From Betaproteobacteria bacterium Ga0077523 (GTDB taxonomy: Bacteria > Pseudomonadota > Gammaproteobacteria > Burkholderiales > Ga0077523): 64,000 nucleotides of DNA. The stretch covers positions 1-64,000 of the forward strand of contig LNDQ01000156.1 of assembly GCA_001464695.1 (NCBI GenBank), written 5' to 3'. Shown here one piece after another: positions 1-7,311 of this stretch. A program made the translations under genes and the position numbers. Below the pieces are notes generated by a model. It saw only the letters and a list, made by a program, of their open reading frames with translations, ran no database searches and was not told the origin of the DNA. Every line of letters begins with the position of its first letter. Position 1 is the first letter of the stretch.

Positions 1-2
1 AC

Positions 3-1088
3 CTGCCGGAGTTGATTCCAGAAGTCGACAAGACCGTCGGCTACGAGTTGTTCTACAAGGACGACAACGGCATCGATCGCGACGTTCTGCTCGACCCCGA
101 CAAGGCCGGGCTCTACTGGCAGCGCGCCGACGACATCGCCTACGCGATCAAGCGGATGCTCGACGCACCACCCGAGAACGCGGTGGCGAAGGCGGCCACG
201 CCTGACGCGCCCGTGGTGGTTTATCTCGCCCGCACCTCGAGCGACATGAAGGAGCGGCGCGAGATTTTGCAGCGCGAGTTCGAGGACCGGGGCTATCGCG
301 TGCTGCCTGAGCAGGAAATGCCGGAGGACGCGGAGGGCTACGCAAAGGTCGTGCAGGACGACCTCAAGGCGGCAAACCTGTCGGTGCACCTGATCGGCGC
401 CCGATACGGCTCGATTCCCGAGGGCGCGGACAAGTCGGGCGTGGAGTTGCAGGCCGACCTCGCGCTCGCGCAGCGTGAGCCGCCGCTACGGAGCATCCTC
501 TGGTCGCCGCCGGAAATTGCAGCGGCAAGCCTCGCCGAGGACCGGCAGCGTGCGTTCATCGAGCGGCTCGAACAGGCTGCCTTCGAGCCCCAGCGGGCCG
601 AGTTCATGCGTTCGTCGATCGAGCAGCTGAAGTCGCTGGTGGTCGAGCGCCTGCGGCCCTCGCGCCCGGCAGCATCGGCTGTCGCCCCGCCGAAGGATGA
701 GGGTCAGACTCTCTACCTCGTCTGCGATCCCGTGGATCGCGCCGACGCCAAGCCGTTGCAGACTGCGCTCTCCAATCTGGGCTTCGTGGTGGTGCGCCCG
801 TCGCTCGAAGGCACGACCGAAGAGCTGATGGACGAGAACAAGGCCAATCTCGTGGGTTGCGACGTGGTGGTCGTGGTCTGGGGCCGTTCGCGCGAGGCCT
901 GGGTGCGCAGCAAACTGCGCGAGGCGCAGCAGGCACCAGGGTGGGGTCGGGAACATCCGTTTCGCGGCAAGTTCGTCGTGATCGCACCACCGGACAGCGA
1001 CGCCAAGCGTGATTTCGATACCCCCCCTGGACTGGTCGTCCTCCAGGGCACCGGCTCTCTCGAAGAGCTCGGCCGGTTGCTGCAATAG
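3..1088 (+). CDS. Multi-domain TIR-like / DUF4062-like protein, 5' end outside window
   Basis: The reading frame is open from base 3, so the N-terminus lies upstream of the window and the first visible codons are internal. Three segments can be read (numbering from the TTG at 12). Residues 1-50 look like the tail of a TIR domain, with a YWQR motif followed by a helix. Residues about 66-150 resemble the DUF4062 fold (VVYLARTSSDMKERREILQ, then LIGARYGSIPEG). Residues about 233-358 are a further Rossmann/TIR-like unit (TLYLVCDPVDRADAK, then DVVVVVWG). TIR and DUF4062 domains are common in bacterial conflict and signalling systems. The next gene, an nSTAND1 ATPase, starts 11 bases downstream, so the two probably form an operon. 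A role as the effector or adaptor partner of that ATPase is inferred. No catalytic residue can be assigned with confidence. Confidence 0.75.
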   Translation: MPELIPEVDKTVGYELFYKDDNGIDRDVLLDPDKAGLYWQRADDIAYAIKRMLDAPPENAVAKAATPDAPVVVYLARTSSDMKERREILQREFEDRGYRVLPEQEMPEDAEGYAKVVQDDLKAANLSVHLIGARYGSIPEGADKSGVELQADLALAQREPPLRSILWSPPEIAAASLAEDRQRAFIERLEQAAFEPQRAEFMRSSIEQLKSLVVERLRPSRPAASAVAPPKDEGQTLYLVCDPVDRADAKPLQTALSNLGFVVVRPSLEGTTEELMDENKANLVGCDVVVVVWGRSREAWVRSKLREAQQAPGWGREHPFRGKFVVIAPPDSDAKRDFDTPPGLVVLQGTGSLEELGRLLQ

Positions 1089-1099
1089 CTTCGCTCGAC

Positions 1100-3220
1100 A
1101 TGGGCGTTTCCGACCCGCTGCTCAATCCGTTCCCGGGACTGCGGCCATTCGAAGCCGGGGAAACGCATCTTTTCTTCGGGCGCGATGGCCAGTCGAGCGA
1201 CATCGTCACGCGTCTCGAAAGGCGACGCTTCGTGGGGGTGGTCGGCACCTCCGGCAGTGGCAAGTCGTCCCTGGTGCGCGCCGGCCTGCTGCCGGCGCTC
1301 GAAGGTGGCTACATGGCGAGCGCCGGGTCGTTCTGGCGCTTTGCCGTGATGCGACCGGGCAGCAATGCAATCCACGGCCTCGCATCCGCGCTCGCCGATC
1401 CCGCGGTATTGGGGGGCGAGTCGATCGATCCGGCGCTGCGCACCCCGCTGGTCGAGGCCGTGTTGCGTCGTAGTGGCCGGGGGCTCATCGATGCGTTCCA
1501 GCATGCGCGGCTCGAGCCGAACGAGAACCTGCTGGTGGTCGTCGACCAGTTCGAGGAGTTGTTCCGGTTTCGCCGGTCCGAGCAGGCCGGTGCGCCTACC
1601 GATGAAGGGGCCGCGTTCGTGAACCTGCTGATCGAAGCCGCCCGCAGCCGCGAACAGCCCATCTACGTCGTGCTGACGATGCGCTCCGACTTCCTTGGCG
1701 ATTGCGCGCGGTTCCGCGACCTGCCCGAAATGCTCAACGACGGGCAATACCTGATTCCACGACTGACGCGGGATCAACGTCGTGCCACGATCGAGGGGCC
1801 GGTCGCCGTGGGCGGTGCCGCCATTGCACCGCGGCTCACGCAACGTCTGCTGAACGATGTCGGCGACGATCCCGATGCCTTGCCGGTCATGCAGCACGCC
1901 CTGATGCGCACGTGGGACGCGTGGAAGGCGGCGGGCCAGCCAGACCGTCCGATCGATCTCGACGACTACCTGGGGATCGGCGGCATGGCGCAGGCGTTGT
2001 CGCTGCACGCCGACCAGGCCTACGCCGGACTCGCAACAATCCCGGGCGCGCAGGCGGTGGCGCAGACGCTGTTCCGCTGCCTGTGCGAGCGCAGCGAGGA
2101 TTACCGCGAGACGCGCCGGCCGACGCGGCTCGATGAACTGTGTGAGGTGGCGGGTATCGACGCCGCGACGATGACCCGCATCATCGATGCGTTCCGGTCC
2201 GACGGCCGCACCTTCCTCATGCCGGCATGGCCGTTGCCGCTCGAACCGGACTCGGTCGTCGACATCTCGCACGAGGCGCTGATCCGTCATTGGCAGATGC
2301 TGCGCGACTGGGTGCAACGCGAGGCGCGATCGGCCACGCTGTACCGGCGACTGCGTCAGACCGCGTTGCTGTGGCCGCAGAACGCCGCGTTGTGGCGCAA
2401 TCCCGACCTCGAACGGGCCTTGCTGTGGGAGCGGGAGGAAACCCCAACGCCCGCCTGGGCCGCACGGTATGGCACCCGGGAGGAGTTCGCCCGCGCGATC
2501 GAGTTTCTGCGGGCGAGCGAGACCGCCTGGCAGCAGGAAGTCGAGCGCGATGCGAAGGCCGCCCGCGAAGCCACCGAGCACGAACTCGAGATGCGCACGC
2601 AGCGGGACCGTGAAGCGAGATTGCAGGCCGAAGTGCGTGCGCTGCAGTCGCGCAAGCGCCTGTTGCAGGCGGTCGTGGTACTGGTGCCGGCGCTACTCGC
2701 CGGTCTCGGCTGGGCCGTGATGAATCGCAACGAGGCCATCAAGGAAGCGGCGCGCGCCAGAGATGAGGCGCTCAAGGCCCAGGCGGCGCGGGACGAATCG
2801 GTGCGGTTGCTCGAGAGGCTCACCAACACCAACCGGCTCAAGCAGGCATTTCTGACGGGCGATGTCGCGACGATCCAGCAATCTCTGACCAGGAGCGCGC
2901 CGAATTCCAATCTGCACTTCGGTTCCAGCAAGACGGCCATGGGCTGGAAAACCCCTGACGGACGGCCCGTCTACCGGTTCGATCTGTTCCCATCACCGGA
3001 GAGTCTGAGTGGGCCGCTTAAGTCCGCGTCCCAGATCAGCTACTACATGAACCATCCGACGTTCAACGCGAAGCTGCTGTCTGCTGGCGCCGGTACCGGG
3101 TTCACGGCGTTCTACAACGGTTGGGGATGCCTCTCGCGGGTCTATGTCCTGATCGAGTACGACAATCCCGATACGCCGCCCGAGGTGACGCAATACAACC
3201 AGTGCGAGGCGATTTCCTGA
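1100..3220 (+). CDS. nSTAND1-type P-loop ATPase with transmembrane segment and C-terminal extension
   Basis: This 706-aa protein opens with the signature of novel STAND NTPases, NPFPGLRPFEAGETHLFFGRD. Walker A is GTSGSGKSS (about residues 49-57) and Walker B is LLVVVDQFEELF (about 144-155). An arginine follows in TMRSDF (about 195), and a winged-helix-like region lies near residues 370-400 (DISHEALIRHWQMLRDWV). A charged coiled-coil stretch precedes one hydrophobic segment at about 519-540, and a further coiled coil and a domain of about 120 residues follow. That last domain (residues about 580-706) matches nothing I recognise and may lie outside the membrane as a sensor. STAND ATPases act as switches that oligomerise on ligand binding. 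Here the partner is probably the TIR-like protein just upstream. No clear Shine-Dalgarno is visible, which fits translational coupling. Confidence 0.85.
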   Translation: MGVSDPLLNPFPGLRPFEAGETHLFFGRDGQSSDIVTRLERRRFVGVVGTSGSGKSSLVRAGLLPALEGGYMASAGSFWRFAVMRPGSNAIHGLASALADPAVLGGESIDPALRTPLVEAVLRRSGRGLIDAFQHARLEPNENLLVVVDQFEELFRFRRSEQAGAPTDEGAAFVNLLIEAARSREQPIYVVLTMRSDFLGDCARFRDLPEMLNDGQYLIPRLTRDQRRATIEGPVAVGGAAIAPRLTQRLLNDVGDDPDALPVMQHALMRTWDAWKAAGQPDRPIDLDDYLGIGGMAQALSLHADQAYAGLATIPGAQAVAQTLFRCLCERSEDYRETRRPTRLDELCEVAGIDAATMTRIIDAFRSDGRTFLMPAWPLPLEPDSVVDISHEALIRHWQMLRDWVQREARSATLYRRLRQTALLWPQNAALWRNPDLERALLWEREETPTPAWAARYGTREEFARAIEFLRASETAWQQEVERDAKAAREATEHELEMRTQRDREARLQAEVRALQSRKRLLQAVVVLVPALLAGLGWAVMNRNEAIKEAARARDEALKAQAARDESVRLLERLTNTNRLKQAFLTGDVATIQQSLTRSAPNSNLHFGSSKTAMGWKTPDGRPVYRFDLFPSPESLSGPLKSASQISYYMNHPTFNAKLLSAGAGTGFTAFYNGWGCLSRVYVLIEYDNPDTPPEVTQYNQCEAIS

Positions 3221-3235
3221 TCGAGGCATGCTCGG

Positions 3236-4053
3236 TCACGGTCGGGCTCGCATCACCAACGCCAGCGGGACCGGTACCGGTTCGCAAGTAACCCCCAACC
3301 CTGCCAGCAGCAACGCCACTGTCTGCGGTTCAGGTACGGCGGCTACATCGCCCGAGCGCACGGCTATCGCGTGGCCGGTAGCGAGGCCGGCGACGTTGGT
3401 GGTGCCTTGGAATCCGCGATGCGGCTCGAACGTCCACTGGGAGGTGAGCGCGGACCGTGTGTCGTACCAGTAGAGCGCCGATTGCAGGTCTTGGAAGGCG
3501 CCGGTGTTCACGAGGCCGAAATCGACGCCGGACGCACCGCTCCGAACGTTCCCCGCGGTGTCGAAGAGCGCGGGATTTCCGAGGGTGACTTGGAAGAGGT
3601 GCGCCAACTCGTTGAACTTGGCGCCGTCCTGCGTTTCAACGTTGTACCCACAGTCTGTTCCGACGAAGCCGACGAAATGGCAGGTGCCACCTGGCTCGTA
3701 GATGGCTGTCGGTAGCCGCCAGTCCGTGAAGCCACCGACTGCAAGCGTGTCGGCCCAGTCCTTGGCCTGGGCAAGGTGAATTCTGCCATCGGTCGTGTCT
3801 CCAATACTCGCCTCGTCGAAGGGGTGCCGGCTGCCGCGTTTCCGTTGCGCAGCCAGGCGACGTCCACGACCGTGTCGTACAGGAAGACCGCGCTGTCATT
3901 GTCCAATGCGACAGCGTTGCCGGCGACGTCAAGAGCCCGCAAGGTGCCATCGGTGCCCCACCAGGTTCCCATGCTGGTGACAGATGCAGCGTGCGAATGG
4001 GCGGAGAAGGAAACGCACACGGCGGCGAGCAGAAGACGAGAAAGGGTAGTCAC
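3236..4053 (-). pseudogene. PEP-CTERM surface protein, interrupted by two frameshifts
   Basis: The gene starts at GTG 4053 behind GAGG with a 7-base spacer and encodes a signal peptide (TTLSRLLLAAVCVSFSAHSHA). The frame then breaks near 3822-3826: a run of four C's gives an unrelated sequence, whereas five would continue into FDEASIGDTTDGRIHLAQAK, GGFTDWRLPTA and on to FNELAHLFQVTLGNPAL. The second frame runs to the PEP-CTERM motif AVPEPQTVALLLAGLG. At a run of five G's near 3281-3285 it is shifted again. With four G's the tail would read LLANRYRSRWRW and stop at 3253, a normal hydrophobic/basic PEP-CTERM end. The family (secreted, with a DWRLPT motif) is sorted to the envelope by exosortase. 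Both breaks lie in homopolymers, so sequencing error, phase variation and true decay are all possible. Confidence 0.75.
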
Positions 4054-4195
4054 AGGATTTCCTCGGTTGACAATCCAATCCGACAGCGGATCGGCACATG
4101 CAGCAAGCATACGCCCACGATGTTCAGCAGGTTGGTTCTTAACTGATTGACCTCGCCCAGTCGGCCTGGGCACCTCGAGGACGTCGAGTTCCGAA

Positions 4196-5056
4196 CTATC
4201 GCAGCGGGCACTGCTGCGCGTCGCCCAGCCGAATGTCGAACCGGTCGGTCACGGCGCCGCCGAGCGTCGCCCCGAGGGCGGATTCGAAAGCTTCCGACGG
4301 CTGCGTCACGAGCCGCAGCGGCTGCATGGTGAAGGTGTAGTCCTCGAACTCGTCCACGCCGAGTTGCCCCACGTCGCGCCATGCGATGCTGTAGCCCCAG
4401 GTCCAGCCTACGAGCACACCGACTTCGTAGGCGTCGTCGCTCACCCGGTTGCGATCGGAGCCCTGCTTCGAGGAGATGACGCACACGAGCCAGGTCTCGA
4501 ACTCCATGGCTACCGTACCGTGCTCGCGCGCGCTCGCCAGGAATGCCCGCGGGTGATCCTCGAAGAGCGGAAAGTCGCCCTCGTCGAACCAAGGCAGCGC
4601 ATCGAATGTGCGCTCCACCGAGCGGAAGCGGCCGTCGGCATCGGCCTGCAGGTGGTGCAGGCCGAAGGGAGGCGGATCGACGAACTGTGGCGGAAGCGGC
4701 GCGTGGGTGTCCCGGCTCCAGCGGAAGTCGGCGGCATCGAAGCGGGTGAGCACCTGGAGATAGTGGAACTCGCGCGCCTGGTCGCGTGGGCTCCGGAAGC
4801 GCCCGCGGATGTTCACCCCGTTGCGCTCCTGCCTCGGGGTGGCGTCTTCGTCCTGGAAGCGGCGGTACCAGGAGATCTCCATCGATCCGCATAGCACCGG
4901 ACCGCAATGGACCGGTCGGATCTGGGGCAGCCGCATTCCGGTTGTGTCGGCGTCGGCCGCGCAGGTGCATAGCACCAGCATGACAGCCGCCGCGGGCCGG
5001 GTCAGCCACTGCACAACGTCAGCGAAGGCGTGCGGAACGGGCATCGCGCCTATCAT
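4196..5056 (-). CDS. Predicted secreted protein of unknown function
   Basis: I do not recognise this protein of about 286 aa. Its N-terminus has a hydrophobic stretch ending in VMLVLCTCAADAD, consistent with a signal peptide, possibly a lipoprotein signal around the LCTC cysteines. The mature part is rich in Asp, Phe and Trp (EISWYRRFQDEDATPRQER, then FDALPWFDEGDFPLFEDHPR) with no familiar motif. Two start codons are possible, ATG 5056 and ATG 5044, and neither has a strong ribosome-binding site. The codon usage and base composition look like the neighbours. The gene is divergent from another secreted protein of unknown function at 5141, with about 85 bases between them, so the two may share a regulatory region. 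Confidence 0.6.
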   Translation of the reverse strand: MIGAMPVPHAFADVVQWLTRPAAAVMLVLCTCAADADTTGMRLPQIRPVHCGPVLCGSMEISWYRRFQDEDATPRQERNGVNIRGRFRSPRDQAREFHYLQVLTRFDAADFRWSRDTHAPLPPQFVDPPPFGLHHLQADADGRFRSVERTFDALPWFDEGDFPLFEDHPRAFLASAREHGTVAMEFETWLVCVISSKQGSDRNRVSDDAYEVGVLVGWTWGYSIAWRDVGQLGVDEFEDYTFTMQPLRLVTQPSEAFESALGATLGGAVTDRFDIRLGDAQQCPLR

Positions 5057-5140
5057 CCACGCCGCCGCGTGCAGGTGGCAACCCCTGGGGGGCCTCCCGC
5101 AGCGGGCCACCGTCCACGTGCCCTGAAAAGGAACTGTTCC

Positions 5141-5527
5141 GTGGTATCCATCAAGCACCTTGCAGCGCTGCTGGTCCTTGCCGGCCTGACGTCGGCCCCG
5201 GCGACATCGGTCGGCTGCTCGCCGGAGGATTTCCCTGTCACCCTCACGCGTTTCGAGTGGGTGGACACCTGCACCGATACTCCCTGCCCGAAGCTGAAGG
5301 CCGAAGGGGAGATCGAGAACCGGTGCGACGTGGACCTCGGTGCCCGCGTCAAGCTGCGTGCCCTGGATGCCGCGGGCGAGGCCGTGGTGGTGTCGCAGTT
5401 GTGGCCTTTCGGCTCGCGCAACATTCCGCCCGGCCGCCATGCCATCTCCTTCGACCAGTGGATCGGCTACGACCCGGCCATCGTGTCATTCACCGTGGAG
5501 ATCGCCGAGCTGCGCCGCTGGCGCTAG
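5141..5527 (+). CDS. Predicted secreted protein, possibly FxLYD-like
   Basis: GTG 5141 is preceded by AAAAGGAA with good spacing. The product is 128 aa with a signal peptide (SIKHLAALLVLAGLTSAPATS), followed by a mature domain containing four cysteines (VGCSPEDF, TCTDTPCPK, NRCDVDLG). The pattern of a beta-rich domain with EGEIENRCDVDLGARVKLRA, then NIPPGRHAISFD, recalls FxLYD/DUF3426-type folds, in which a protein compares or modifies extracytoplasmic partners. This is a weak family guess. A G/C-rich hairpin follows 16 bases after the stop. The gene is divergent from the unknown secreted protein at 4196-5056. Confidence 0.65.
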   Translation: MVSIKHLAALLVLAGLTSAPATSVGCSPEDFPVTLTRFEWVDTCTDTPCPKLKAEGEIENRCDVDLGARVKLRALDAAGEAVVVSQLWPFGSRNIPPGRHAISFDQWIGYDPAIVSFTVEIAELRRWR

Positions 5528-5543
5528 CCAAACATCGGAGACC

Positions 5544-5560
5544 CCCCGGCTCTGCCGGGG
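5544..5560. terminator. G/C-rich hairpin after the 5141-5527 gene
   Basis: CCCCGGC, loop TCT, GCCGGGG forms a 7-bp stem 16 bases after a stop codon. There is no U-tract, so it may be a Rho-independent-like stem or a repeat. A near copy lies at 21377-21395 after katG. Confidence 0.45.
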
Positions 5561-5778
5561 TGGCAGTAGAAATTGGATTGGAGCGGCACGCAAGAATTCG
5601 GAACCGAGGACTCGTTCCCTGTGCCCAGGTTCCGGAGGCGACGCGGGCGCCAGGTTTCAGATGGTGTCCCAGCTCAACGCGGCCCGGCGGCGATGCTTGC
5701 ATCGCGCCGCATAAGCCTTAGACTGCGAGAACGCCACCCCACCCAGCCAGCAGTCGACCGGGGCGCGGTGCCGACACC

Positions 5779-7248
5779 ATGCGTGATCGCCCGACCGTCG
5801 CCTCCACGAGGTACGAACTGCTGGCTCGAGAACTCGAGCAACAGATCGCTGCGGGGGTTTTGCGTCCCGGGGATCGCCTGCCATCCGTCCGCCAGACTTG
5901 CGCCAGTCGGGGCTTGAGCCCCAGCACGGTATTCCAGGCCTACTACCTGCTCGAATCCCGCGGCCTGGTCCGCGCGGCGCCACGGTCTGGTTACTTCGTC
6001 GCCGCACGCCCCGGCGGCGTGCTCCTCGCGGAGCCGCAAACCTCGGAGCCACAGTCCGGATCCCAGGCCGTCGAGGTCAACGACCTGATCTACGCGATCC
6101 TCGGGTCCGCGCGCGCGCGCGACATCGTGCCGTTCGGTTCTGCTTTCCCGAGCCCGACCTTGTTTCCTCTCGATCGACTGCGTCGCGCGCTCGTCTCGAG
6201 CACTCGGCGACTCGAACCCTGGAACATGGTCGAGGACCTGCCGCCGGGCAACCTGCGGCTCAAGCGCGAGATCGCCAAGCGCTATCTGCGTCAGGGCCTG
6301 GCCATCGCCACCGACGAGATCGTGCTGACCCACGGTGCGATGGAGGCACTGAACCTGTGCCTGAACGCGGTGGCGAGGGCGGGTGACGCTGTGGTGGTGG
6401 AGTCTCCAACCTTCTACGTCGCGCTGCAGGCACTGCAGCGCCTTGGTCTGCGCGCCATCGAAGTGCCGACCCATTGCCGCGAGGGCATCGATCTGGGCCG
6501 CCTGGAGCAGGTGATCGAGCTCTACCGCCCGAAGGCCTGCTGGCTGATGACGACCTTCCAGAACCCGCTCGGCAGCCTGATGCCCGAGACGAAGAAGCGC
6601 GACCTAGTCGCACTGCTCGCCCGCCACGACCTGCCGCTAATCGAAGACGACGTCTATTCGGAGCTCTACGAAGGCAACGCTGCGCCGTTGCCGGCCAAGG
6701 CCTACGACCGCCGCGGTCTGGTCCTGCACTGCTCATCGTTCTCGAAGTGCCTGGCTCCAGGCTACCGCGTCGGCTGGGCCGCGCCCGGCCAGCTGGCGCG
6801 CGAGGTCGAACGGCTGAAGCTGATGACGAGCCTGTCGGGATCGATCCCGGTGCAGGCGGCACTGGCCGAGTACCTGCAGGAAGGCGGTTACGACCGCCAT
6901 CTGCGCAGCCTGCGCCAGTCTCTGCAAGTGCAGCGCGACAGCCTGTTCGACGCCGTGAGCCGGCACTTTCCGGACGGAACGCGGGTGGTGCGGCCGGCCG
7001 GCGGATACTTCGTCTGGGTCGAATTGCCCGTCGGGGTCGATGCGATGGCGCTGCACCGTGCCGCGCTGGCACAAAGCATCAGCCTGGCCCCGGGGCCGAT
7101 GTTCTCGCCGCGCGCCGAATTCCAGAACCACATCCGGCTGACCTGCGGCCAGCACTGGAACGAGGCGCTCGAGCGCGCCACGCGCACGCTGGCGCGGCTG
7201 GTCAATGACGCGCCGCGCACAGACGCCCCTTCGCAAACGCCCATCTGA
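5779..7248 (+). CDS. MocR/PdxR-type GntR-family regulator with aminotransferase domain
   Basis: This 489-aa protein combines an N-terminal GntR winged helix (residues about 8-75: QQIAAGVLRPGDRLPSVRQ, LSPSTVFQAYYLLE) with a fold-type I aminotransferase domain (about 110-470). The PLP-binding lysine is K323 in SSFSKCLAPGYRVGW, and NPLGSLM and EDDVYSEL match the PLP pocket of this family. MocR proteins sense PLP or amino-acid adducts and regulate vitamin B6, GABA, taurine or transporter genes. The neighbours give no clear target: downstream lies a signalling operon, and the local pdxJ is 54 kb away. The 251 bases upstream hold a hairpin at 5544-5560 and a possible -10 (TTAGACT) near 5715. Confidence 0.9.
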   Translation: MRDRPTVASTRYELLARELEQQIAAGVLRPGDRLPSVRQTCASRGLSPSTVFQAYYLLESRGLVRAAPRSGYFVAARPGGVLLAEPQTSEPQSGSQAVEVNDLIYAILGSARARDIVPFGSAFPSPTLFPLDRLRRALVSSTRRLEPWNMVEDLPPGNLRLKREIAKRYLRQGLAIATDEIVLTHGAMEALNLCLNAVARAGDAVVVESPTFYVALQALQRLGLRAIEVPTHCREGIDLGRLEQVIELYRPKACWLMTTFQNPLGSLMPETKKRDLVALLARHDLPLIEDDVYSELYEGNAAPLPAKAYDRRGLVLHCSSFSKCLAPGYRVGWAAPGQLAREVERLKLMTSLSGSIPVQAALAEYLQEGGYDRHLRSLRQSLQVQRDSLFDAVSRHFPDGTRVVRPAGGYFVWVELPVGVDAMALHRAALAQSISLAPGPMFSPRAEFQNHIRLTCGQHWNEALERATRTLARLVNDAPRTDAPSQTPI

Positions 7249-7311
7249 TCCGGTCGCCCAGGCCCGCAACTGCTCACGCCGCCCGCGCAGGCTGCCGGGC
7301 AGAGTGCGGGC

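Noticed and set aside
713-2581. Long antisense frame of 622 codons opposite the nSTAND1 gene
   Set aside because: It is the mirror of a real gene in G/C-rich DNA. Its composition (rich in Arg, His, Gln) is not protein-like and it matches no family.
5779-7248. MocR regulator as pdx operon controller
   Set aside because: No pdxS or pdxT gene is adjacent and pdxJ lies 54 kb away in a housekeeping operon, so no target was assigned.
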